The notes: generated from the sequence alone by a model not told the origin. DNA of 64,000 nt from Merdimmobilis hominis (GCF_021109255.1 NZ_JAJODG010000002.1), one strand, 5' to 3'; positions 33,758 to 42,357 are shown, numbered from the stretch's first letter. A program made the numbers and translations.

Positions 33758-34924
33758 TTACCGCAGCACTTGGGGCAGAAAGGAGGTCCCGTCGGTCTCC
33801 CCCTGTGCCCCCAGATAGTCGAGTACTGTCGCGGCGATATCCGCAAAGGTGGGCCGGGTGCCCAAGTTTACCCCGGCTTTGATCCGGTCGCCGAAGATCA
33901 CCATGGGGGTGTATTCCCGGCTGTGGTCGGTGCTGGGTGTGGAGGGGTCACAGCCGTGGTCAGCGGTGAGGATGACTACATCCCCCTCCCGGAGTTTCCC
34001 CATCAGGCGGGCCAGATCCCGGTCAAAGGCAGTGGCCGCAGCGGCGTAACCATCCACATTGTTGCGGTGGCCGTAGACCATGTCAAAATCCACCAGGTTG
34101 ACAAAGCAGAGGCCCTCGAAGTCCTCCCCTGCCAAGGCGATAGCCTGTTCCATGCCGTCGGCGTTGTCTTTGGTGCGGGTGAACCGGGAAATCCCCTTCC
34201 CGGCAAAGATGTCGTAAATTTTACCCACCCCGATGGTCTCCTTGCCCGCCCGGCGCAGATGGTCCAGCATGGTGTCCCGGGGCGGCATCAGGGAAAAGTC
34301 GTGGCGGTTGCTGGTCCGCTTGTAGTCGGGGTATTGCCCCACAAACGGACGTGCAATGACCCGGCCCACCCCGTGCTCCCCTTGGAGGAGATCCCGGGCG
34401 ATTTCACAATCCCGGTAGAGCTCTTCCAGAGGGACGACCTCCTCGTGGGCGGCAATCTGGAACACGCTGTCCGCTGAAGTGTAGACGATGAGGGACCCGG
34501 TCTTCTCGTGTTCCCGCCCGTAGTCCAGGATCAATTGGGTGCCGGAGTAAGGCTTGTTGCAGAGGGTCCCTCGGCCAGTGCGCCGCTCAAACTCTTCGAT
34601 GACCTCTGAGGGGAAGCCGTCGGGGTAGGTGGGCAGCGGCCGGGGCGAGACCATCCCGGCGATCTCCCAGTGGCCGATGGTGGTGTCCTTGCCCTTGCTT
34701 TTTTCTGCCATCCGGGCATAAGAGCCGGTGGGGGCGGGCTCTTTTTCTCCACAAGTTACCCCATCAATGTTGAAAAAGCCCAGCTTTTTCAGGTTGGGGG
34801 TGTCAAATTCCGGGGAAGCGGCAATGGCCGCCAGGGTGTTGCTCCCGGCGTCACCATACTCCGCCGCATCGGGTAGCTCGCCGATGCCAAAGCTGTCCAG
34901 CACAATTAAAAACAGCCGTTTCAT
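33758..34924 (-). CDS. deoB: Phosphopentomutase
   Basis: The protein has 388 residues, full length. VLDSFGIGELPDAAEYGDAGSNTL carries the metal-binding Asp and the phosphorylated residue region (KGKDTTIGHWEI), and ADHGCDPSTPSTDHSREYTP is the C-terminal Mn-binding block. It interconverts (deoxy)ribose-1- and 5-phosphate, linking the phosphorylases DeoD and Pdp to central metabolism. It is second in deoD-deoB-cdd. Confidence 0.95.
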   Translation of the reverse strand: MKRLFLIVLDSFGIGELPDAAEYGDAGSNTLAAIAASPEFDTPNLKKLGFFNIDGVTCGEKEPAPTGSYARMAEKSKGKDTTIGHWEIAGMVSPRPLPTYPDGFPSEVIEEFERRTGRGTLCNKPYSGTQLILDYGREHEKTGSLIVYTSADSVFQIAAHEEVVPLEELYRDCEIARDLLQGEHGVGRVIARPFVGQYPDYKRTSNRHDFSLMPPRDTMLDHLRRAGKETIGVGKIYDIFAGKGISRFTRTKDNADGMEQAIALAGEDFEGLCFVNLVDFDMVYGHRNNVDGYAAAATAFDRDLARLMGKLREGDVVILTADHGCDPSTPSTDHSREYTPMVIFGDRIKAGVNLGTRPTFADIAATVLDYLGAQGETDGTSFLPQVLR

Positions 34925-34943
34925 ATTGGTTTCTTCCTTTCGG

Positions 34944-35651
34944 TTATTCCGCTATTTCCAAAGCGATCTCCATCATCTGGGTGAAGGTGTTCTGCCGCTC
35001 CTCGGCGGTGGTCTCCTCCCCAGTGAAGGGGCAGTCGGAGATGGTCAGCAGGGTCAGCGCATTCTTGCCCGCCCGGGCGGCGTTCATGTAGAGGCCGGCG
35101 GATTCCATCTCCACCGCCAGTACTCCCATCTTCTGCCATTTCAGGAGAGGAGCGGACTCGTCGTAAAAGATGTCGCTGGACAGCACGTTGCCCACCTTGA
35201 CCGGCAGGTTCCGGGCACGGGCGGCATTTACCGCCTTCTCCACCAGGGAATAGCTGGCGATGGGGGCATAGGTGCCCGGCAGCTCATACTGGGCGGCGTA
35301 GTTGGAGTTGGTGCAGGCCCCCATGGCAATGACCAGGTCCCGCATTTTCAAGCTGGGGTCGATGGCGCCGGCGGAGCCCACCCGGATGATGTTCTCGACC
35401 CCGTAGAAGTTGTACAGCTCATGGGAGTAGATGCCGATGGAGGGCACCCCCATGCCGCTGCCCTGGACTGAGACCCGCTTGCCTTTGTAATACCCGGTGT
35501 ATCCGTACATCCCCCGGACGGTGTTGTAGCAGACCGGATCGGTCAAAAAGGTCTCCGCGATAAATTTGGCCCGCAGGGGGTCGCCGGGCATGAGGACAGT
35601 GGATGCGATGTCACCGGCTTTCGCCGCGTTGTGCGGGGTTGGAACTGCCAT
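34944..35651 (-). CDS. deoD: Purine-nucleoside phosphorylase, DeoD type
   Basis: The protein has 235 residues, the hexameric trimer-of-dimers class. MPGDPLRAKFIAETFL, RGMYGYTGYYKGKRVSVQGSGMG and ISDCPFTGEETTAEERQ (with the catalytic Asp) are diagnostic. It phosphorolyses purine nucleosides. AGGAGG precedes the ATG. It is the first gene of the salvage operon; a promoter and a palindrome stand upstream. Confidence 0.95.
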   Translation of the reverse strand: MAVPTPHNAAKAGDIASTVLMPGDPLRAKFIAETFLTDPVCYNTVRGMYGYTGYYKGKRVSVQGSGMGVPSIGIYSHELYNFYGVENIIRVGSAGAIDPSLKMRDLVIAMGACTNSNYAAQYELPGTYAPIASYSLVEKAVNAARARNLPVKVGNVLSSDIFYDESAPLLKWQKMGVLAVEMESAGLYMNAARAGKNALTLLTISDCPFTGEETTAEERQNTFTQMMEIALEIAE

Positions 35652-35708
35652 GATAAATACCTCCTATCAATCAATGCCATTGTTCGTATAGATTCTCTTT
35701 CTAACTTT

Positions 35709-35738
35709 AATATACCACAAAATCTTCATAAACTGTAA
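35709..35738 (-). promoter_or_regulatory. Promoter of deoD-deoB-cdd
   Basis: Minus strand TTACAG (35738-35733), 18-bp spacer and TATATT (35714-35709). Confidence 0.45.
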
Positions 35739-35801
35739 GAATTGCGGTGCGGCCCCTCAAAATTGCGTTGCCGCTGTGTGGCAAAAAGCAATTTTCTTCC
35801 C

Positions 35802-35824
35802 CAATAATTGCTTTGCGATTATTG
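35802..35824. promoter_or_regulatory. Palindrome upstream of deoD, candidate operator
   Basis: CAATAATTGC, TTT, GCGATTATTG form a 23-bp dyad with one mismatch, about 64 bp upstream of the deoD -35 box. It has no T run and so is not a terminator. Confidence 0.4.
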
Positions 35825-35902
35825 TATCACAGCTGTTGTGGCAGGTCAAAAGCTTTCCCCGGCGTCCCTCATTTTCATCTTCTAAACCAAGGTGCCGGGG
35901 CA

Positions 35903-35935
35903 TAAAAAGGCCGGGGGTTTTGCCGCCCCCGGCCG
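35903..35935 (-). terminator. Terminator of the rnf-GH transcript
   Basis: Minus strand GGCCGGGGG/CCCCCGGCC (35934-35926, 35917-35909) and TTTTTATG. Confidence 0.88.
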
Positions 35936-35940
35936 CTGCG

Positions 35941-37203
35941 CTATTTTAAATCGTAGGTTCCCTCTGGGTCGTATAGGATATAGCTGTTGAGCCCATTGTC
36001 CCGCAAAGCCCGCAACTGCTCCTCTACCTGGGCCCGGCCATAGGGTTCGCCGGCCAGCCAGGAGGCGGTGTAATCCTGTAGGATGGCGATAGTCCCCGCC
36101 TGAGGCCCTATGTGCTCCAAGAGGAAATTGACGATCTCATAGGGCTTTTGCACCGGGTTTTCGATCCGCTCCTCCCCCAGCTGGAACCAAGCGCCCAGCA
36201 TGGCGGGGGACAGGTCGATGACCCCACGGTCCCGGATCAGCGCTGCCGGGTCCTCCCCGTAAGCGTCGCCGGTGAGCATGGTGCCGGAGAACACCTGGAC
36301 CAGCACCCGGCAATCGCGGCCTGCTAGCCGTTCGCTCACCCGGTCAGCAAACTGGGTGAGCACCTCCTGCCGGCTTCTGCCGCCGGTGTCCCCATAGGTG
36401 GCCAACTCCAAGCTGTAGCCGGTGGGGAACTGGACCGAATCCAGGATGATGATCTCAAATCCCTTTTCCGCCGCTTCATAAGCGATGTCGGAGATATAGT
36501 TTTGGGCATCCAGGCTATAAGGGTTGAGCCAGGGCTTCCCCCCGTTCTGCAGGGAATTGTCAATCCAGTTGGTCTGGGTGCCCTGGTATTTCACCGCGCT
36601 GTCCGCCATGGAGCGGGGGGCGGTCTTGTCTTGGAAAGCGGACACCCGGCCGATGGGGGTATAGCCCCGGTCCTTGAGCTTTTTCACCAGCCAGGCCGCA
36701 TCCACAGCCTGTTCCGATTGGGCGCCGTTTGCCGCCACCTGTTCCAAGCTGCTTTGGTAATGGACCACGCCATTGGCATCCTTCAAATCCACCAGTACTG
36801 CGTTGATATCCGACCCCTGGAGGCTGTCCAAAAACCGGTCTGCGAGCAGGTCGCTCTGCTGGTAGGCGGCGGGCATATACACCCCACGGATCTCCCCCAG
36901 CACCGTCACTGGGGGATGGTTTTCCTCTGGCTGGGAGGAGCTCCCCTCTTCCGGCTGGGATTCCTGGGGCAAGGGTTCCGGGGTTTCCGGAGCGCTCTGA
37001 GACTGGGTAGGCTGTTGGGAAGGCTCCAGCGTAAGCCCCATGATAAAATTGTATACAGGGGTGTACAAAAGCCAACCCAACCCGGCTACTACCGCCAACA
37101 GGACGACCACCAATGCCGTCTCCGGCAGGGTTGCCCTCCGATTGCGGCCGCGGCCGCTCCAGTTGATTTTTTGATGCCGTTTGATCTTCTGGGGTTTTGC
37201 CAT
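35941..37203 (-). CDS. Membrane-anchored glycoside-hydrolase-like protein (DUF4015-type)
   Basis: The protein has 420 residues. A basic N-terminus, one membrane helix (about residues 30-52) and a Pro/Ser/Gln/Glu linker lead to an extracytoplasmic TIM-barrel-like domain: IRGVYMPAAYQQSD, INAVLVDLKDANGVV, YTPIGRVSAFQDK, FEIIILDSVQFPTGYS and AGTIAILQDYTASW. This pattern fits the DUF4015 family of putative glycoside hydrolases found in Firmicutes. The Asp residues in LVDLKD and ILDSVQFP are candidate catalytic acids by analogy. It starts 24 bp after the RnfA-like gene, so it is co-transcribed with the redox cluster. The substrate is unknown. Confidence 0.68.
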   Translation of the reverse strand: MAKPQKIKRHQKINWSGRGRNRRATLPETALVVVLLAVVAGLGWLLYTPVYNFIMGLTLEPSQQPTQSQSAPETPEPLPQESQPEEGSSSQPEENHPPVTVLGEIRGVYMPAAYQQSDLLADRFLDSLQGSDINAVLVDLKDANGVVHYQSSLEQVAANGAQSEQAVDAAWLVKKLKDRGYTPIGRVSAFQDKTAPRSMADSAVKYQGTQTNWIDNSLQNGGKPWLNPYSLDAQNYISDIAYEAAEKGFEIIILDSVQFPTGYSLELATYGDTGGRSRQEVLTQFADRVSERLAGRDCRVLVQVFSGTMLTGDAYGEDPAALIRDRGVIDLSPAMLGAWFQLGEERIENPVQKPYEIVNFLLEHIGPQAGTIAILQDYTASWLAGEPYGRAQVEEQLRALRDNGLNSYILYDPEGTYDLK

Positions 37204-37227
37204 GGAACCTTCCACCTCCAGTCTTGG

Positions 37228-37818
37228 TTATGCGGGGAGCTGATGGCCAATCAGCCCGTAGATGGACAGGCTGATGATGCCGATATACACCAGAAGGATG
37301 GGCAGCCCTCTAAACACTTTGGGAATGTCCATCATCTGGAATTGTTCTTGGGCGATGTAGAGAAGCAGGAGGGCGCCGGTGTACCCGATGCCGGAACCCA
37401 AGCCAAAGCCGATCCAACCGCCCAGGCTGTACCGCTCAGAGGCAGCCACCAGGAGAGCCCCAAAAGCCGCGCTGTTGAAGGCTGCGCGGGAGAGTTCCCC
37501 CTGATATTGGGCGAGGAGACCCGGCGCCTTTTTGGCGAGTCCGGCATAGCTTCCAAAATAGAGTATGCAGATACAGAGCAAAAATGCGATGCTTCTTACA
37601 TACAGGGGCAGCCCGAAGGGTTTTAGCAGGGTGTCCACCGCCCAGCACAACACGCTGGATAAGGTGGTGATGCCGGTGACCAGCGCCCCGAACACCACCA
37701 AATCCTGGGGGGCGGACTCCCCCAGATGGAACGGCCCCAAACCGCGGGCAAAGACCACGTTTTCCAGGGCAATGGCCGTCAGCGCGGCCACAAAAAAATC
37801 AGCGAGCAGTTGCAACAT
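37228..37818 (-). CDS. RnfA-like electron-transport membrane subunit (divergent)
   Basis: The protein has 196 residues and six membrane helices. The layout (helix 1 with ALENVVFARGLGPF; helix 4 with FNSAAFGALLVAA) parallels RnfA/NqrE, in which the equivalent half-repeats bind an in-membrane FeS centre, but the usual N-N-x-V-L-S-x-x-L-G wording is altered. GGAGGGATAGGCC precedes the ATG. It follows the RnfE-like gene by 3 bp. It is named by fold, order and partial motifs, not by close identity. Confidence 0.65.
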   Translation of the reverse strand: MLQLLADFFVAALTAIALENVVFARGLGPFHLGESAPQDLVVFGALVTGITTLSSVLCWAVDTLLKPFGLPLYVRSIAFLLCICILYFGSYAGLAKKAPGLLAQYQGELSRAAFNSAAFGALLVAASERYSLGGWIGFGLGSGIGYTGALLLLYIAQEQFQMMDIPKVFRGLPILLVYIGIISLSIYGLIGHQLPA

Positions 37819-37821
37819 GGC

Positions 37822-38514
37822 CTATCCCTCCTTTGCAGCGGGCCGCGGCCGGCGGCGTTTGGGGGGCGGGGCGGCCTCCCGGTTTTCTCGAACAATATAA
37901 AATTGCTTAATCAGCCGGTCTGCCCAGCGGAAAAAGGCGGAGAGAAACCCCACCACAAGGAATCCAAAAAAGGGCAGTAGCAATCCGCCGGACGTAAAGG
38001 GGACCGGGACTGCTTTCCCCCACAGGGTGCCAGAACCAAACAGCTCCCGGAAAGCAGACAGAGGCACCGCCACCACCGCAAATCCTAGGGATTGCATCGC
38101 CCCGTCCAAAAGGGCATACTGGGGTTTGACCTGGGGCGCGTATTGCATAGCGCGGGTGATCATCAGGGAGTTGACCGCCAGCAAGGGGAAGTAAATCCCC
38201 ATGGAGTCGAAGATGCTGGGACTGATGTACCGGATGAACAGGGCCGCAACCTGTAAGGCTGCCATAGCGGTGACAACGCATGCCGGCATCCGGGCCATCT
38301 TGGGGATTTGGGGGCTGAACACACAGGCCACCCACATGGCGGGCACCATAGAGCAGAACATGGCCAGAGAGAGGGCCACCCCGCTCCGCAGGCTGGTCGT
38401 GCCCATGATGGCGATGGGAAGGGCCAGGCCGCACAGGAGTACCGGGTTCTCCGATAGCACCCCACGGGTCAGGGCCATGGCATCCCTATGCCTTCTGAGA
38501 TTTGTCAGTTTCAA
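37822..38514 (-). CDS. RnfE-like electron-transport membrane subunit
   Basis: The protein has 230 residues and about six membrane helices. LTRGVLSENPVLLCGLALPIAI is the recognisable RnfE/NqrD opening, although the usual G-L-C-P Cys is replaced by Ala-Leu-Pro. FIRYISPSIFDSMGIYFPLLAVNSLM matches the second half. The last 25 residues are Arg/Pro-rich and cytoplasmic. I chose a TTG at 38514 with AAGGAGG 7 nt upstream, inside the end of rnfD; an ATG at 38478 lacks a ribosome site. Confidence 0.72.
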   Translation of the reverse strand: MKLTNLRRHRDAMALTRGVLSENPVLLCGLALPIAIMGTTSLRSGVALSLAMFCSMVPAMWVACVFSPQIPKMARMPACVVTAMAALQVAALFIRYISPSIFDSMGIYFPLLAVNSLMITRAMQYAPQVKPQYALLDGAMQSLGFAVVAVPLSAFRELFGSGTLWGKAVPVPFTSGGLLLPFFGFLVVGFLSAFFRWADRLIKQFYIVRENREAAPPPKRRRPRPAAKEG

Positions 38515-39478
38515 CGCGGCGCCTCCTTCCCTCGCTGTGGATGGATTCATTTTTCAGGTCGATGGCAAAGGAGAAGGCGTTCATCAGCAAAATGGCGAAC
38601 ACCGCCGTCTCCTCGTAGCCCCCCGCCCGGCGGAAAAGCATAGCCGCCACGCCGCAGAGCACCCCGTAAAAAATTTTGGAGGTCTCCCGTTTGGGGGTGG
38701 TGGCCGGGTCGTTCAGCAGGAACACCGCTGTCAGCAGCAGACTGCCGCTGGTCAGCTCCATCAGGATGGACTGGACCGCCCCCATTCCCGACCGGGGCAG
38801 CACCAAGGCAAACACGGCCGACGCCCCCAAAAAGGCGAGGGCCGGCTTGATGTCGATGACATTGATCAGCGCAAGGCATATCAGACAGGCAATCAAAAGT
38901 AAGATGTTAGTGGCTCCCATAGAGCCGGGCATGCTGCCCAGGAAAATCTCCATGGTGCTGAATTTGGGAATCCCCCCCAGCTGAAGCGTCTGGGCGGCGG
39001 ACTGGGCCGCTTTCACCGTGAGGACTGGGTCAAGGGCCAGCTTTCCCATAGGGGCAGGGTAAGTGAACATTGCCACTGGGAAACAAACTGTGGCAAAGGC
39101 GATGCCCGCCGCAGCCGGGTTAAAGATATTCTGCCCCAAACCGCCGAAGGGATGCTTGGCCACTGCAATGGCGAACACCCCTGCCGCAACCACAATCCAA
39201 TAACTGATGGAGGCAGGCATAAACAAGGGGATCAACATGCCGGTGACTATGCTGGAATAATCCCACAGGCAGATTTTCCGCCCTGCCAGCCGGGTGCAGA
39301 GCAGGTCGGTCGCCAGGCAGGTGACCACCGAAAGAACCCCCAGAACCAAAGCGCGCATGCCGTAGAAGAAGGTCCCCATAAAATAGAGGGACCCCAGGGC
39401 GCAGATCACATAGAACATCACCGTGGCATTGCTGTCCTGGGAACGGATGTGGGGCGGGCTACTGGGCATCAGTTTCAT
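38486..39478 (-). CDS. RnfD-like electron-transport membrane subunit
   Basis: The protein has 330 residues and about nine membrane helices. SSPPHIRSQDSNATVMFYVICAL is the classic RnfD start, and HPFGGLGQNIFNPAAAGIAF is strongly conserved. MPGSMGATNILL holds a G-A-T that aligns with the flavinylated Thr region of RnfD/NqrB. AAGGAGG is 6 nt before the ATG. It overlaps the RnfC-like gene by 20 bp and the RnfE-like gene by 29 bp. Confidence 0.82.
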   Translation of the reverse strand: MKLMPSSPPHIRSQDSNATVMFYVICALGSLYFMGTFFYGMRALVLGVLSVVTCLATDLLCTRLAGRKICLWDYSSIVTGMLIPLFMPASISYWIVVAAGVFAIAVAKHPFGGLGQNIFNPAAAGIAFATVCFPVAMFTYPAPMGKLALDPVLTVKAAQSAAQTLQLGGIPKFSTMEIFLGSMPGSMGATNILLLIACLICLALINVIDIKPALAFLGASAVFALVLPRSGMGAVQSILMELTSGSLLLTAVFLLNDPATTPKRETSKIFYGVLCGVAAMLFRRAGGYEETAVFAILLMNAFSFAIDLKNESIHSEGRRRRVETDKSQKA

Positions 39479-40526
39479 AGGTGACCTCCTTCCCCGCCTT
39501 GGCGAGCCGTTCCACTTTTCCGGTGAAAATGATGGTGGAAAGGTCCAGCTTGGCCGGGCAGACATAGCTGCAAGTCCCGCAGCCGATGCAGCGCTCCAGG
39601 TCAAACCGGTCGATGTACTTCATCTTTTTGCGGGTGATAAACTGGTAGAGATAATAGGGTGAAAGTCCCTGAGGGCAGACCTTGGTGCAGCGGCCGCAGC
39701 CGATGCAGGTGTACCCCACATGCTTGCTGTACTCCCGGAAGGCGATGAGCCCCCGGGTGGTGGGGCCCACCAAAGTTTTCTCCGGGTCCAGCACGCCGTA
39801 GCCCATCATCGAACCACCGGCGACGATCCGGGTGGGGTTCTGGGCCAGGCCGCACCGCTCCAGAAGCTGCATAGCTGTCATGCCGATGGTGACTTCCAGG
39901 TTCATTGGGTTGGCGATGCAGTTGCCGGCCACCGTGACAAAACAAGTATCCTGTTTCCGGTTTTGGTAAACGGCCCGCCAAAGGTGAATCATAGCGCAGG
40001 CCCCCAGCAGCAGGGTGTTTTTATCCTGCAACTGTCGGTTCGCCCGGTATTCCGCAGGGTAGCCCCCGGTGATCCGGTGGACGGGGAGTCCAGCGATCTC
40101 CTGGGGGATTTTGGTTTCCACATCCATCAGGTGCTTATAAATGGCCACAAAGCTCTCCTGGGCGCCCAGGGCTTTTTGAGCCAGGCGCGCCCCTCCCGCC
40201 ATTTGATCCCCCAGCTGGATGGCTGGGCAGAGCTGGCTGGAGATATAGGGCTCGTCGTCGATGGCATCCACCGCCAGGACGGAAATTCCCTGGCTTCTGC
40301 CCTGCCGGAGCTTCTCCCACAGCGGCATGCCGTCAGATTCATCGATGATGCCCGCCTCCTTGGCGATGGTGATGATCTCCTCTGCGGTCAGGGCATCGGG
40401 GTCGGCAGCTGGTTCCCGCTCCATCAAAGCCGATGGGCCTGGGCTGGTAAATTCCTGCAAATCCCGGGAAAGAGCCGGCTCTTTATGCTGTTCCAACACG
40501 ATTCCACGGGTAAAAATATCTTCCAC
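39459..40526 (-). CDS. RnfC-like iron-sulfur subunit, shortened and motif-poor
   Basis: The protein has 355 residues. The C-terminal half keeps VAGNCIANPMNLEVTIGMTAMQLLERCG, VAGGSMMGYGV and two 4Fe-4S motifs, CIGCGRCTKVCP and CIGCGTCSYVCPAKL, as in RnfC. The N-terminal barrel domain is much reduced. The FMN/NADH loop, normally AGIVGxGGAGFPTxxKL, reads AGIIDESDGMPLWEKL with no GGAGFP. The usual electron-input site may therefore be lost. The start is the GTG at 40526, 9 nt after AAGGGGGAG. It is the first gene of a four-gene rnfC-D-E-A run with neither rnfG nor rnfB. Confidence 0.72.
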   Translation of the reverse strand: MEDIFTRGIVLEQHKEPALSRDLQEFTSPGPSALMEREPAADPDALTAEEIITIAKEAGIIDESDGMPLWEKLRQGRSQGISVLAVDAIDDEPYISSQLCPAIQLGDQMAGGARLAQKALGAQESFVAIYKHLMDVETKIPQEIAGLPVHRITGGYPAEYRANRQLQDKNTLLLGACAMIHLWRAVYQNRKQDTCFVTVAGNCIANPMNLEVTIGMTAMQLLERCGLAQNPTRIVAGGSMMGYGVLDPEKTLVGPTTRGLIAFREYSKHVGYTCIGCGRCTKVCPQGLSPYYLYQFITRKKMKYIDRFDLERCIGCGTCSYVCPAKLDLSTIIFTGKVERLAKAGKEVTYETDAQ

Positions 40527-40613
40527 GAAACGATACTCCCCCTTTCTAGGGTTTCCAATATCCCACATTTGGGCAATAACGCCGCATTTGAGGCGGCGGA
40601 AGGTGGTTGGGTT

Positions 40614-41189
40614 ATGTATTTTGAGCGCCTAGACGGCAACAAACTGCGGGTGCGGCTCACCGCGGAGGACCTGGAGGAATTCCTGGTCACCTACGACGGG
40701 ATGGACTATGCCGATTCCGCCACCCGCATGATGGTCAGCGAGATCCTGAGCCGCGCCCGGCTGGAGTGCGGCTTTACCCCTGGGGATGGGCGGCTTCTCA
40801 TCGAGGCCTATCCCGGCGAGGAGGATGGCTGCACCCTCCTCTTTACCGCCGTTCCCCCTCCCGGACGCCCTGCTCTGGGGAAAGGGGGGTTCGGCCCCCT
40901 GGTCTACGCCTTCGAGGACATCGACACGGTGATCGACGGGTCGGTTAGGCTGTTCCGGCTGTGCTGCCACCGGATTTATAAAAGTTCCCTGTACCGAATG
41001 GACAAGGGCTACCGGATGATTCTCTACCCCTTGGACCGCACCGGCTCCCGGGCCTCCACCCTGCTGGCTGAATACGGCGAACTGGCCGGGGAAGGCCCCG
41101 CCGCCGCCGCTGTGGTGGAAGAACACGGCGCACCGGTCATCCTGGGCAATGCCATTGACAAACTCTCTTATTATTTTGCCCGGGGATAG
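40614..41189 (+). CDS. MecA-like adaptor protein
   Basis: The protein has 191 residues. MYFERLDGNKLRVRLTAEDLEEF and LSRARLECGFTPGDGRLLIEAYP are the N-terminal MecA/NegD pattern, which binds substrates for ClpC. The C-terminal part YAFEDIDTVIDGSVRLFR...SSLYRMDKGYRMILYPL is the ClpC-binding domain. It likely targets proteins for ClpCP degradation. GGAAGGTGG precedes the ATG. It is divergent from rnfC and converges on rpe with a 19-bp overlap of coding ends. Confidence 0.78.
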   Translation: MYFERLDGNKLRVRLTAEDLEEFLVTYDGMDYADSATRMMVSEILSRARLECGFTPGDGRLLIEAYPGEEDGCTLLFTAVPPPGRPALGKGGFGPLVYAFEDIDTVIDGSVRLFRLCCHRIYKSSLYRMDKGYRMILYPLDRTGSRASTLLAEYGELAGEGPAAAAVVEEHGAPVILGNAIDKLSYYFARG

Positions 41190-41845
41190 GCCGCCTGAGC
41201 GCTCTCCCGGATGGCGGCCACTGCCTGCCGGTAGTCGGGTTTGCCAAACACCGCCGACCCAGCCACCAGCACATTTGCCCCATTTTGGGCCACAATGGCA
41301 GCGGTTTCCCCATTGATTCCACCGTCCACCTGGATGTCCATGGAAAGGCCGCGGGCATCACACTCCCTGCGGATGGCGTTAACTTTGGGCATCATGTCCC
41401 CCATAAAGCTCTGGCCGCCGAAACCGGGCTCCACGGTCATCACCAGAACCAGGTCCACCTGGTCCAGGTATGGGAAAGCCGCCTGGGCCGGGGTTCCCGG
41501 TTTCAGGGCGATGCCCACCTTTTTGCCCAGCCCCTTGATGGCCGCAATGGTCTTGTCCGGGTCGCTGTCGCTCTCCAGGTGGAATACAATGAGGTCGGCG
41601 CCGGCTTTGGCGAAGTCCTCTGCATACCGCAGGGGGTCGCTGATCATCAGGTGGACATCATAGAAGGCGGGAACTGCCTTGGATAAGCACTTGAGGATGG
41701 GCGCACCCAGGGTCAGGTTGGGGACGAAGTGGCCATCCATCACGTCGATGTGAAGCATGTCCGCCCCGGCGTCCACAATGGCCTTCGCCTCGTCGGCCAT
41801 ATGGGCAAAGTCACAGGATAGCATGGAGGGGGAAATCTGTATCAT
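41171..41845 (-). CDS. rpe: Ribulose-phosphate 3-epimerase
   Basis: The protein has 224 residues, a TIM barrel. ISPSMLSCDFAHM, LHIDVMDGHFVPNLTLG, YDVHLMI, MTVEPGFGGQSFM and IQVDGGIN are the full set of Rpe motifs with the metal-binding His/Asp residues. It interconverts ribulose-5- and xylulose-5-phosphate. AGGAGAC precedes the ATG. It has its own promoter. Confidence 0.95.
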   Translation of the reverse strand: MIQISPSMLSCDFAHMADEAKAIVDAGADMLHIDVMDGHFVPNLTLGAPILKCLSKAVPAFYDVHLMISDPLRYAEDFAKAGADLIVFHLESDSDPDKTIAAIKGLGKKVGIALKPGTPAQAAFPYLDQVDLVLVMTVEPGFGGQSFMGDMMPKVNAIRRECDARGLSMDIQVDGGINGETAAIVAQNGANVLVAGSAVFGKPDYRQAVAAIRESAQAAYPRAK

Positions 41846-41901
41846 AAAAACGTCTCCTGTCAAATAAAATACTGGCCGCAGCGCAGATTTACACGCATAC
41901 T

Positions 41902-41930
41902 ATTTTAAACCACAGGGCGCAAAAGGTCAA
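41902..41930 (-). promoter_or_regulatory. Promoter of rpe
   Basis: Minus strand TTGACC (41930-41925), 17-bp spacer and TAAAAT (41907-41902). Confidence 0.65.
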
Positions 41931-42312
41931 CTGCGGCACCCCCATCCCCCACGCCAGCCGGGGAAAATTTACAAATTATTCGGTTTTTCCTTGTCAAATG
42001 CGGATAAAATCCGGTGTGGCTTGTCCCATCACCCAAAGCCGGGGCCCAGTTGGGCCCCGGCTTATTTGGATGCGGCAGAGTTGGTTCCGTATGGCTCTTC
42101 CTGGGCAACAATTGCCACCCTTGCGGACCCCGCCGCTTGTTGGGGTACCCTCCATCCTATGCGGGTACCGCCCCGGCGCTCCCTTGGCGGGATGGACGGA
42201 GGGCCCCCGTTTTCCAGAGGAAGCCGTCTTTTTCCACAATCCCAGTGGAGGCAGGAGGGGGGAACCTCCATTTCCTTCCCCGAAAAATTTTACACGTTTT
42301 GGAAAAGGCAGA
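41931..42312. other. 382-bp gap without a recognisable gene, rich in inverted repeats
   Basis: No convincing coding frame is present. A perfect 12-bp stem AAGCCGGGGCCC/GGGCCCCGGCTT lies at about 42038-42065 with only weak T runs. Further dyads include GGTACCC/GGGTACC near 42140-42170 and CCTCCATCC against GGATGGACGGAGG. It may hold a structured RNA, but none was identified. Confidence 0.35.
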
Positions 42313-42344
42313 CAAAAAGCCGGCCCCCAAAGGGGACCGGCCGG
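42312..42344 (-). terminator. Intrinsic terminator of htrA
   Basis: Minus strand GCCGGTCCCC, TTT, GGGGGCCGGC and TTTTTG (about 42342-42314). Confidence 0.8.
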
Positions 42345-42357
42345 AATTTGTAGAGCC

